Assembly (NCBI GenBank): GCA_016209725.1
Contig: JACQVO010000222.1
Span: forward strand, 1-10,701
Length of the DNA: 10,701 nucleotides
Origin: Candidatus Methylomirabilota bacterium
GTDB taxonomy: Bacteria; Methylomirabilota; Methylomirabilia; Methylomirabilales; 2-02-FULL-66-22
Direction: 5' to 3'
The number at the start of each line of letters is the position of its first letter. Within the stretch, counting starts at the first letter, position 1. Made by a program: the position numbers and the translations under genes. This document shows positions 4,471 through 10,701 of this stretch, piece after piece. The notes under the pieces were generated by a model. That model saw nothing but the letters and a program-made list of their open reading frames with translations, ran no database searches and was not told where the DNA came from.

Positions 4471-6537
4471 ATGAAGGTTGTGCCGCGTCTTCCCAGACTG
4501 TCCATGCCGGTCGTCACCCTGGCACTCCTGCTCGCCGGGCACGCCATCCTGCTTTCTCCGGCTCTCGGATATGTCGCCGATCCGGAGAAGGACCTCCCCT
4601 ACCTGGACAGGCTGGAGATCTTCCAGCCCGGGGAGCCCAGCATCCTCTATTCGGACCGGGACGAGCCGTTCGCCGCCCTGGCCTCGGAATACCGCGTCTT
4701 CGTGCCGCTCCAAAGGGTTCCCAAGCTGGTTCAACAGGCCCTCCTGGATGCCGAGGACGCCCAGTTTTACCGGCATGGGGCCATCAGCCTGAAGGGGATG
4801 GCGCGGGCCGCCATCAGAAATCTGACGTCGGCCAGGCTCAAAGAGGGCGGCAGCACCATCACGCAACAGCTTGCCAAGAGTCTGTTCCTGACCCCGGAGC
4901 GGACACTGAGCCGAAAGCTCAAGGAGCTCCAGCTTGCGCAGGAGATCGAGCGACGGTACAGCAAGGATAAGATTCTGGAGATGTACCTGAACACCATCTA
5001 CTTCGGCGGCGGCTCCTACGGCATCGAGGCCGCCGCACGGACCTATTTCAGCAAGTCGGTGGGGCAGCTCAGCCTGGCCGAAGCGGCACTCCTGGCGGGC
5101 CTCCCCAAGGCCCCCAGCCTATACTCCCCCTTCACCGATCCGAAGCGGGCCAAAGAGCGCCGCGACTACGTGCTGACCCGCATGGAGAAGGAGGGGCACA
5201 TCAAGGCCGCCGAGGCCAAAGCGGCGATGCGCCTGCCGATCGCCCTGGCCCCCTTCTTCAAGGGGCGCGGGATGGCGCCGTCCTTCGCCGACTTCGTGCG
5301 GAAAGAGTTGGAGCCGCGATTCGGGCGTGTGCTGCTCACCAGGGGGAATCTGCGGATCTACACCACGCTGAATCTGGAGACGCAGCGGACGGCGACAGAG
5401 GCTCTTCGGCGAGGGCTCACGGAGATCGAGAAAACCCTGGCCGGCAAGCGGAAAGCGGGTGCGCACGAGCCCGCCGTGCTGGAGGGGGCCCTGGTGGCCC
5501 TCGACCCGGAGAGCGGCGAGATCCGGGCCATGGTGGGGGGGAGGGATTACGGGCGCAGCCAGTTCAATCGCGCCGTACAGGCGCGACGGCAGCCCGGGTC
5601 GGCCTTCAAGCCGTTCGTGTATGCTGCTGCCTTCGATCAGGGGTTCACGCCCGCAACCCTCATGGACGACTACCCGATCAGCTACTCGATCCCGCAGAAT
5701 GGTCGGCTGGTCGAGTGGAGCCCTGAGAACTTCGACCGCCAGTTCCGCGGGCCGGTCACCCTGCGGCGGGCCCTGGAGGAATCCATCAATGTGCCGACGG
5801 TGCGCCTGCTGGAGCGCGTGGGCGTCGGGCCGGTCATCTCCCTGGCGCATCGGATGGGGATCACCTCCAATCTGCGGCAAGAGAATGCGCTGGCCCTCGG
5901 CGTCTCCGAGGTGACCCTTTTGGAGCTCACCTCAGCGTACGGGGTCCTGGCGAACCGGGGGGTGCGCGTCCCCCCGAGGGGAGTGCGCCGGGTGGCCTCG
6001 CCCAGCGGAGACGTCCTGGAAGCCCCCAACGATTCGGGGGAGCGCGTCCTCCGGGAGGAGGTGGCGTTCCAGGTGACCAGTGTTCTCCAGGGGGCGGTGG
6101 AGCGGGGAACGGCCAAGCGGGCGAGGATCCCCGGCCGCGCCGTGGCAGCCAAGACCGGGACCAGCCAGGACGCCGCGGACATCTGGCTCGTCGGGTATAC
6201 GCCACGGCTGGCGGCCGGGATGTGGGCGGGCTTCGACCAGCCGCGCTCCCTGGGATCGCACGAGAGCGCCGGGCGGCTGGCGGCGCCGATCTGGGCAGAC
6301 TTCATGCGGCGGGCCCTGCAGGAGCTGCCGCCGGAAACCCCGCCGATCCCCGAGGGTGTTTTCACCGCCACCGTGAACTGGCGGACCGGCTTTCCCACCG
6401 GGCCGGATGATCCCGAGGCCATCACCGAATTCTTCATTAGCGGGGACGTGGCCGAACCGGGAGAGCCCATGTCGGTGCCATCCCCGCCGGCCACCCAACC
6501 CCTTGAGCCCCTCCCGGAGCCCGCCGGGCAGCGGTGA
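4471..6537 (+). CDS. Class A penicillin-binding protein (PBP1A family)
   Basis: A bifunctional peptidoglycan synthase of 688 residues, anchored in the inner membrane by a segment at about 11-34. The GT51 glycosyltransferase domain (about 60-225) has the catalytic E95 in DAEDAQFYRHG, then EGGSTITQQLAKSLFL (125-140), KELQLAQEIE (151-160) and EMYLN (170-174). The transpeptidase domain (about 335-615) has S377-A-F-K380 with the acylated serine, S438-I-N440, and K561-T-G-T564. All key residues are intact. The linker at about 226-334 is short, with no sign of the OB-type insert of E. coli PBP1A. The tail (about 660-688) is proline-rich and probably unstructured. The ATG at 4471 is where homology to the membrane anchor begins; the long open frame upstream is antisense to purC. 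Ribosome binding is weak (GACGAGA), consistent with a near-leaderless start. Confidence 0.96.
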   Translation: MKVVPRLPRLSMPVVTLALLLAGHAILLSPALGYVADPEKDLPYLDRLEIFQPGEPSILYSDRDEPFAALASEYRVFVPLQRVPKLVQQALLDAEDAQFYRHGAISLKGMARAAIRNLTSARLKEGGSTITQQLAKSLFLTPERTLSRKLKELQLAQEIERRYSKDKILEMYLNTIYFGGGSYGIEAAARTYFSKSVGQLSLAEAALLAGLPKAPSLYSPFTDPKRAKERRDYVLTRMEKEGHIKAAEAKAAMRLPIALAPFFKGRGMAPSFADFVRKELEPRFGRVLLTRGNLRIYTTLNLETQRTATEALRRGLTEIEKTLAGKRKAGAHEPAVLEGALVALDPESGEIRAMVGGRDYGRSQFNRAVQARRQPGSAFKPFVYAAAFDQGFTPATLMDDYPISYSIPQNGRLVEWSPENFDRQFRGPVTLRRALEESINVPTVRLLERVGVGPVISLAHRMGITSNLRQENALALGVSEVTLLELTSAYGVLANRGVRVPPRGVRRVASPSGDVLEAPNDSGERVLREEVAFQVTSVLQGAVERGTAKRARIPGRAVAAKTGTSQDAADIWLVGYTPRLAAGMWAGFDQPRSLGSHESAGRLAAPIWADFMRRALQELPPETPPIPEGVFTATVNWRTGFPTGPDDPEAITEFFISGDVAEPGEPMSVPSPPATQPLEPLPEPAGQR

Positions 6538-6593
6538 CCGGCGGTTCGGTGGCGCTGTCTCAATTGTTCTCCCGCCTTCCTTCTTGGAGAATC

Positions 6594-6620
6594 TCGAATA
6601 TCGAATCCTGAATGTCGAAT
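6594..6620. repeat. Short TCGAAT repeat cluster
   Basis: TCGAAT occurs at 6594-6599, 6601-6606 and 6615-6620, with a related TGAATG between them. AT-rich runs of this GAATxTCGAAT kind are known as dispersed intergenic repeats in many environmental genomes. The cluster sits just upstream of the egsA promoter in the 182-base gap and is much less GC-rich than its surroundings. Confidence 0.4.
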
Positions 6621-6631
6621 CAAGAAAGGGC

Positions 6632-6662
6632 TTGACAGGGGAGAAGCCGTTTCCTGTATGAT
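6632..6662 (+). promoter_or_regulatory. Promoter of the egsA-GntR-aldolase-transporter operon
   Basis: A perfect TTGACA (-35, 6632-6637) is followed by TATGAT (-10, 6657-6662, 5/6), with a somewhat long 19-base spacer. Inverted half-sites ACAGG (6635-6639) and CCTGT (6653-6657) lie across the spacer, and two tandem ATGTCAG words (6661-6674) lie at the predicted start. Either could be the operator of the GntR protein encoded in the operon; this is inference. Confidence 0.55.
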
Positions 6663-6684
6663 GTCAGATGTCAGGCAAACTTTC

Positions 6685-6704
6685 CCCGCGGGTTCTCCCG
6701 CGGG
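6685..6704 (+). promoter_or_regulatory. Leader hairpin before egsA
   Basis: CCCGCGGG (6685-6692), TTCT, CCCGCGGG (6697-6704) form a perfect 8-bp GC hairpin with a 4-base loop; each arm is itself a palindrome. It ends 15 bases before the GTG start and just before the GGGGGA ribosome site (6709-6714). It could affect translation start or mRNA stability, or could be a protein-binding site. No T-run follows, so it is not a simple terminator. Confidence 0.45.
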
Positions 6705-6719
6705 CAACGGGGGAACCCT

Positions 6720-8108
6720 GTGATCCCCGCACATCTGCTGGATCGGCCGTTCGCCTGCGAGTGCGGCCGGACCCATCACATCCCCACGCGCCACATCACG
6801 ATTGGGCGCGGCGCGCTCGAGGCGTTGCCGGAGGCCTTGGCCGCGGCCGGCCGGCCGAAGGGCCTGCTGGCGGTTTCGGACTCTGCCACCCGGAGCGCGG
6901 CGTGGGAAGCGATCGCCTCACGGCTGGTGCCCTTGGGGATCGGGGTCACCGAGGTCGTCCTGCCAGCCGGACCGCACGGGCCGCCGCTGGCCGACGAGAG
7001 CAATCGGCGACGGATCCAACAGGCCGTCCGGCCAGATACCGACGCAATCCTGGCCGTAGGGTCCGGGACCATCAACGACCTGGCCAAGGTCGCCAGCCGG
7101 ACCTGCGGCAAGCCCTATCTGGTGTGCGCGACGGCGCCGTCCATGAACGGGTACCCTTCGACAAACGCTTCCCTGCTGGAGGCGGGTCTGAAGGTGACCC
7201 GGCCGGGGCAAGGCCCCTCCGCCATCTTAGCCGACCTTGCGATTCTGTGCGCCGCGCCGTTGCCCATGATCCGGGCAGGCCTGGGAGATCTCCTGTCCCA
7301 GCAGACGGCGCTGGTTGATTGGCGGCTGGCAAGCCTGGTCCAGGGGACGGCGTACTGCGCCGCCACTGCGAGGCTCGTCGCGGGACCGATCCAGCGGGTG
7401 ATCCGTGAAGCCGAAGCGATCGGGCGCCGCCAAGAGACCGCGGTGGGCGAGTTGACCGAGGCGCTGATCCTTTCCGGCTTCACCATGGTGATGGCCGGGC
7501 AATCCTCGCCGGCCTCGGGGGCGGAGCACCTGATCTCCCATTACTGGGAGATGGAGGCCGCCCTGGCGGGGCGGGAAGAACCCTTGCACGGGGCGCAGGT
7601 CGGCGTGACCTGCATCCTGACCGCGCATCTCATGGCCCGTCTTGCGGACAGAGCGGTCCGGGATCTCCCGGGGCCGCCGCGGAATCTCCCGGATGCGTGG
7701 GAAGCGGCCGAACCTCTCCTGGCGGCGCGCCACGGCTCCCTGTGGGCGGTGGTCAGGCAGGAGGCGCGCGCGAAGCACCTGGCGGCCCCCGATCGGGTCG
7801 GGCGGTTCGCCATGCTCGGGGAACGCTGGGCCGAGATCTGGGCGGCCCTGGGTCCCCTTCGCCCGGACCCGGGATCTCTCCAGAGTGCATTGGAGCGTGC
7901 CGGAGCTCCGACGACGCCGACGGATCTGGAGGTGACCGCGGACGCGGTCGAGCGAGCCTTGGTGGCCGCCCGAGACATCCGCAATCGGTACACCGTCCTC
8001 GATCTTGCGACGGAGGTCGGATTGCTCGAGGGGTGGGCCAAGGAGACTGCCGGTAGAAGCGCGCCGGAGATCGCACCGGGCGCGAGCCACCCGGCCGGAC
8101 AGGAATGA
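6720..8108 (+). CDS. egsA: sn-Glycerol-1-phosphate dehydrogenase (EgsA/AraM family)
   Basis: A 462-residue cytoplasmic member of the metal-dependent alcohol dehydrogenase superfamily, on the glycerol-1-phosphate dehydrogenase branch. The family reaction is NAD(P)H-linked interconversion of dihydroxyacetone phosphate and sn-glycerol 1-phosphate. The cofactor loop G114-S-G-T-I-N-D120-L-A-K, the SMNGYPSTNAS block (141-151) and the metal ligands D190 (GDLLSQQ), H270 (SGAEHLISHYWEM) and H290 (LHGAQVGV) are all present. An N-terminal C13-E-C-G-R-T-H segment is typical of bacterial members. The protein runs beyond the roughly 350-400 residues of EgsA/AraM, with an Ala/Arg-rich helical C-terminal extension. 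The start is GTG at 6720 after GGGGGA. The stop is one base from the GntR start. In Bacillus the enzyme feeds unusual ether lipids; here the operon context points rather to catabolism or a dedicated pathway. Confidence 0.88.
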   Translation: MIPAHLLDRPFACECGRTHHIPTRHITIGRGALEALPEALAAAGRPKGLLAVSDSATRSAAWEAIASRLVPLGIGVTEVVLPAGPHGPPLADESNRRRIQQAVRPDTDAILAVGSGTINDLAKVASRTCGKPYLVCATAPSMNGYPSTNASLLEAGLKVTRPGQGPSAILADLAILCAAPLPMIRAGLGDLLSQQTALVDWRLASLVQGTAYCAATARLVAGPIQRVIREAEAIGRRQETAVGELTEALILSGFTMVMAGQSSPASGAEHLISHYWEMEAALAGREEPLHGAQVGVTCILTAHLMARLADRAVRDLPGPPRNLPDAWEAAEPLLAARHGSLWAVVRQEARAKHLAAPDRVGRFAMLGERWAEIWAALGPLRPDPGSLQSALERAGAPTTPTDLEVTADAVERALVAARDIRNRYTVLDLATEVGLLEGWAKETAGRSAPEIAPGASHPAGQE

Positions 8109-8109
8109 G

Positions 8110-8874
8110 ATGCGCGCTCCGTTAGTCAGGCGGGATCGCAGGCCGCTCCCAGTGGCCCTGGAAGACGACCTTCTGGCCCTCGTGCAGAGCGGCCGCTTCG
8201 CGGTCGGGAGCCAGTTGCCGGCCGAACCGGAACTGGCCAAGGCCCTGGGGGTCAGCCGGCCGACTCTCCGGGAAACAATTCGCGTCCTGGAGCGCGAGGG
8301 CACGCTCACCCGCCGTCGCGGCCGGGGGACGTTCGTGACGAGCCGCCCGCGCCTCCGCAATACACTGGATCGGAATTTCGGCGTGACGCAACTCCTGGCA
8401 ACCTTGGGATTGAATCCCGGCACCCGCTGGGTCGGGATCCGGCATCGGCCGGCCTCCACCCAGGAGTGCGAGCGGTTGCGACTCCTGCCGGGCGCCCGCC
8501 TTTGGGCCGTGGAGCGGGTGCGGACGGCGGACGGTCGCCCCGTGATCTTCTCCCTGGATCTCGTTCCGGACGCGATCCTGCCCGGCCCGCTTGTCCCACC
8601 GTTGGACCCGTCCTCGATCTACGAGTACTTGGAGCGGCACCGGGGTGTGGTCATTCATCATGGGGTGGCCCGGATCAAGCCGATCCTGGCGGAACCCCGC
8701 CTGGCGCGACTCCTGAAAGTGCGCCGGGGAAGCCCCCTGCTCTTCCTGGAGCAGGTGGACTTCGCCGAGGACGATCGACCGGTCCTGCTGTCCTACGAGT
8801 ACCACGATCCCTCGGTATTCGAGATCACCGTCTACCGGACCGGCCCCGGTCCGGTTTCCCCCGCAGTGCGCTGA
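8110..8874 (+). CDS. GntR-family transcriptional regulator with UTRA domain
   Basis: A 254-residue HutC-subfamily GntR regulator. The winged helix-turn-helix spans about 13-78, with the typical G33-S-Q-L-P-A-E-P-E-L-A and V48-S-R-P-T-L-R-E-T-I-R-V-L core and a RRRGRGTFV wing (68-76). The ligand-binding UTRA domain spans about 88-243, including the E135-R-V-R-T-A-D-G-R-P-V and Y230-E-Y-H-D-P segments. Such regulators sense small metabolites, and the PhnR and PhnF phosphonate or phosphate regulators belong to this group. The ATG at 8110 follows AGGA (8101-8104), which overlaps the end of egsA, so translation is probably coupled. Its place between two enzyme genes suggests feedback control of its own operon by the pathway substrate or intermediate. 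The effector is unknown. Confidence 0.93.
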   Translation: MRAPLVRRDRRPLPVALEDDLLALVQSGRFAVGSQLPAEPELAKALGVSRPTLRETIRVLEREGTLTRRRGRGTFVTSRPRLRNTLDRNFGVTQLLATLGLNPGTRWVGIRHRPASTQECERLRLLPGARLWAVERVRTADGRPVIFSLDLVPDAILPGPLVPPLDPSSIYEYLERHRGVVIHHGVARIKPILAEPRLARLLKVRRGSPLLFLEQVDFAEDDRPVLLSYEYHDPSVFEITVYRTGPGPVSPAVR

Positions 8875-8885
8875 AGGAGGACAGG

Positions 8886-9728
8886 ATGAATCTCGGGAAA
8901 CAGTTCCGGATGCAGCGGGTGCTCAACGAGGACGGCACGTGCCTGATCTGCGCCCTGGATCATGGCATGACATCCCCGACGTTCCTCCCCCCGCTGGCCG
9001 ACACGGCGGCCCGCCTGCGGGAGGCGATCCGCGGCGGCGCGAACGTCATCATGATGAGCGCGGGCCTTGCCCGGCAGACCGCCACCGACTACCGGAAGGA
9101 TGTGGCCTGGGCGATGATGCTCACCGCGTCGGCGACGGGCGGTGCCGTCCCGAACCAGATCGTCCACGTCGGCTGCGTGGAGGAGGCGGCCGCTTCGGGC
9201 GCCGACGCGGTCGTGGTCTTTGTCGCCCTGACGGGGTCCGAGGAGGCCCGGATGCTGGAGTATGTCGCCCGCGTGGGCCAGGCCTCTCACCGCTGGGGGA
9301 TTCCGTTCATCGCGGAGGCGGAGTACCCGACGACCTACAAGGCGGTGGAGGAGCTTCAGGGGGAGTACGGCTTCGACTACTTGATCCGCAACGCCCGACT
9401 CTGCGCCGAGCTGGGGGCGGACATGATCAAGAGCAACTGGCCCGGGGATGCCCAGGGATTCGAGAAGATCGTGCAGGCCACCAGGCTCCCGACGGTGCTG
9501 GCCGGGGGACCCCGGATCACCGATGGGGAACTGCTGCGGCGAATGGAGGTGGCCATGAAGGCGGGCGGCGTCGGCTGCTCGGTGGGGCGCAACATCTTTG
9601 CCCACAAGGATCCGGAGGCGATGACCCGCGCCTTGGCGCGGGTCATCCGCCAGCGATGGCCGTCCAAGCAGGCGGTGGAGGAGTTGGAGGAGACGCTGGT
9701 GGCCCGCCGGGGTGCTCCCCGGCCATAG
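8886..9728 (+). CDS. DhnA-type class I aldolase (DeoC/LacD/FbaB superfamily)
   Basis: A 280-residue TIM-barrel aldolase of the DhnA/FbaB/LsrF group. The Schiff-base lysine is K182 in A178-D-M-I-K-S-N-W. A24-L-D-H-G27 after the first strand supplies the conserved Asp (D25). The phosphate-binding loops are A206-G-G-P (206-209) and G228-V-G-C-S-V-G-R-N-I-F (228-238). Relatives include archaeal-type fructose-bisphosphate aldolase, the aldolase of the archaeal aromatic amino acid route, and LsrF, which acts on the phosphorylated autoinducer AI-2. The phosphate sites fit a phosphorylated ketose or triose substrate. The ATG at 8886 follows GAAGGAGG (8873-8880), and the longer open frame upstream overlaps GntR and is not used. 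Beside a dihydroxyacetone-phosphate-linked dehydrogenase, a shared triose-phosphate intermediate is plausible. Confidence 0.9.
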   Translation: MNLGKQFRMQRVLNEDGTCLICALDHGMTSPTFLPPLADTAARLREAIRGGANVIMMSAGLARQTATDYRKDVAWAMMLTASATGGAVPNQIVHVGCVEEAAASGADAVVVFVALTGSEEARMLEYVARVGQASHRWGIPFIAEAEYPTTYKAVEELQGEYGFDYLIRNARLCAELGADMIKSNWPGDAQGFEKIVQATRLPTVLAGGPRITDGELLRRMEVAMKAGGVGCSVGRNIFAHKDPEAMTRALARVIRQRWPSKQAVEELEETLVARRGAPRP

Positions 9729-9767
9729 GTGGCGAGCGGCACCACAACACGGGGAAAGGAGGGGATC

Positions 9768-10701
9768 ATGAACCGGCAGGTGGGGAAGCATCGGGTATGG
9801 GGCGTGTGGCTTCTGGCAGGCGTGATCATTGCGGGAGGGGTCCCGGCGCTGGCGCAGGAGCGGGTCGTGGTCTACACGACATTCGAGCAGGACGAGATCC
9901 CAGGGTACCTGGCGGACGCCAAGCGGGAGATGCCGGATCTGGAGGTGAAGTTCCTGCGCTTTTCTACGGGCGAGCTGGCGGCGCGAGTCGTGGCGGAGAA
10001 GGACAATCCGCAGGCCGATGTGGTCTGGGGGCTGGCCGCCAGCCGGATGATCGAGCTGGCGCGCATGGGCCTGCTGGAGCCGTACAGGCCCGCCCATTGG
10101 GACAAGATTCCGGCCCAGTTCAAGGGAGCGGACGGGACGTGGGTGGCGGTGGACCTGTTCGTGGGCGCCTTCGGGATCAACACGGCCCAGATGCAGCGAC
10201 GGAATCTGCCGGTGCCGCGGTCGTACAAGGACCTGGCGGACCCACGCTACAAGGGCCTGGTGGTCATGCCCAACCCGACCACCTCGGGGACCGGGATGAT
10301 CCACGTGGTGACGGTCCTCCTCACGCAGGGTGAGGAGAAGGGGTGGGAGCTGCTGAAGGCCATTGATCGGAACGTGAGCGAATATACGAAGAGCGGCGGG
10401 GCCCCGGGCCGCATGGCGGCGCAGGGAGAGGTGCCCATTGGTATGACGTTGGACCTCCCGATCCTGCAGTACAAGCGGCAGAAGTATCCTGTGGAGCTGG
10501 TGTGGCCCGGCGAGGGACCTGGGTACGACCTGGACTCCAAGGGGTTGATCCGCGGCGCCAAGAACGCCAAGGCGGCCCGCCGCTTCCTGGATTGGGCCAT
10601 CAGCCCCTCGTCCATGGCCGAGGTCGCCAAGCTCAAGGTGACCGTGCCCTATCCCGGGATCAAGCCGGTGGGAGACATTCCGTCGGCGGAGAACATCCCG
10701 C
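9768..10701 (+). CDS. ABC transporter periplasmic binding protein, AfuA/PhnS type (partial)
   Basis: The first 311 residues of a periplasmic solute-binding protein, cut by the window end. The signal peptide (1-29) has a hydrophobic core at about 11-23 and ends ALA before Q30. The mature part has VVVYTTFEQDEI (33-44), the strongly diagnostic P81-Q-A-D-V-V-W-G-L-A-A-S (81-92), LEPY (103-106), Y161-K-G-L-V-V-M-P-N-P-T-T-S-G-T-G (161-176) and EEKGWELL (189-196). These fit the AfuA/FbpA-like branch that includes predicted 2-aminoethylphosphonate binders (PhnS-type). The ligand is therefore probably small and anionic, perhaps a phosphonate or phosphate ester; an iron-binding role is less likely, although the fold is shared. 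The ATG at 9768 follows AAAGGAGGGG (9755-9764). Permease and ATPase genes are expected just beyond the window. Little is missing, probably about 20-40 residues. Confidence 0.92.
   Translation, partial: MNRQVGKHRVWGVWLLAGVIIAGGVPALAQERVVVYTTFEQDEIPGYLADAKREMPDLEVKFLRFSTGELAARVVAEKDNPQADVVWGLAASRMIELARMGLLEPYRPAHWDKIPAQFKGADGTWVAVDLFVGAFGINTAQMQRRNLPVPRSYKDLADPRYKGLVVMPNPTTSGTGMIHVVTVLLTQGEEKGWELLKAIDRNVSEYTKSGGAPGRMAAQGEVPIGMTLDLPILQYKRQKYPVELVWPGEGPGYDLDSKGLIRGAKNAKAARRFLDWAISPSSMAEVAKLKVTVPYPGIKPVGDIPSAENIP

Noticed and set aside
6685..6704. CCCGCGGG hairpin as a rho-independent terminator of the penicillin-binding protein gene
   Set aside because: There is no T-run, and it lies downstream of the operon promoter, directly before the egsA ribosome site.
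5682..6794. 370-residue minus-strand open frame
   Set aside because: It is antisense to the transpeptidase domain; part of it translates the TCGAAT repeat.
7227..8459. 410-residue minus-strand open frame
   Set aside because: It is antisense to egsA and the GntR gene, both firmly identified, and its composition is typical of a shadow frame.
8466..8885. Upstream extension of the aldolase frame
   Set aside because: It overlaps the GntR coding region; the aldolase ATG at 8886 has a strong GAAGGAGG site and the right N-terminus.
8832..10304. 490-residue minus-strand open frame
   Set aside because: It is the shadow of the aldolase and binding-protein genes in GC-rich DNA, rich in His, Arg, Pro and Gly, with no motifs.

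Overview
This 10.7 kb window is GC-rich, bacterial and chromosomal. It carries a purine biosynthesis gene, a class A penicillin-binding protein and an operon with an sn-glycerol-1-phosphate dehydrogenase-like enzyme and a phosphonate-type ABC binding protein. GC content, clean AGGAGG-type ribosome sites, frequent long antisense open frames and these gene families together suggest an uncultivated soil or subsurface lineage such as Methylomirabilota/Rokubacteria or a deltaproteobacterial relative. That placement is an inference; no rRNA or other marker is present.

Layout. Positions 1-66 hold the edge of a G-rich palindromic repeat. An alpha/beta hydrolase (67-897, minus) diverges from a small MntA-type nucleotidyltransferase (1063-1440, plus). 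Right behind the nucleotidyltransferase lies a deleted remnant of its usual HEPN/HepT partner (1437-1578), so the locus looks like a decayed toxin-antitoxin pair. A Nudix hydrolase (1631-2056, minus) diverges from a 41-residue basic microprotein (2170-2295), which overlaps by one base a secreted protein of unknown function (2295-2831). A short hotdog thioesterase (2966-3343) follows, flanked by palindromic repeats and hairpins. purC (3415-4314, minus) diverges from a class A penicillin-binding protein (4471-6537, plus).

The right third is one operon read rightward from a promoter near 6632-6662: EgsA/AraM-type glycerol-1-phosphate dehydrogenase (6720-8108), GntR/UTRA regulator (8110-8874), DhnA-type class I aldolase (8886-9728) and a periplasmic binding protein of the AfuA/PhnS type (from 9768, cut by the window end). 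Gaps are 1, 11 and 39 bases. The natural reading is uptake of a small phosphorylated or phosphonate compound, breakdown by the aldolase and dehydrogenase through a triose-phosphate-like intermediate, and control by the GntR protein. No PhnW/PhnX-type phosphonate enzymes are visible, so the substrate is open. This is the best candidate in the window for an undescribed pathway.

No stretch over 300 bases lacks a gene. The longest gaps are 6538-6719 (182 bases: short repeats, promoter, leader hairpin), 898-1062 (165 bases: divergent promoters only) and 4315-4470 (156 bases: two divergent promoters). No tRNA, rRNA, CRISPR array or insertion sequence was seen.
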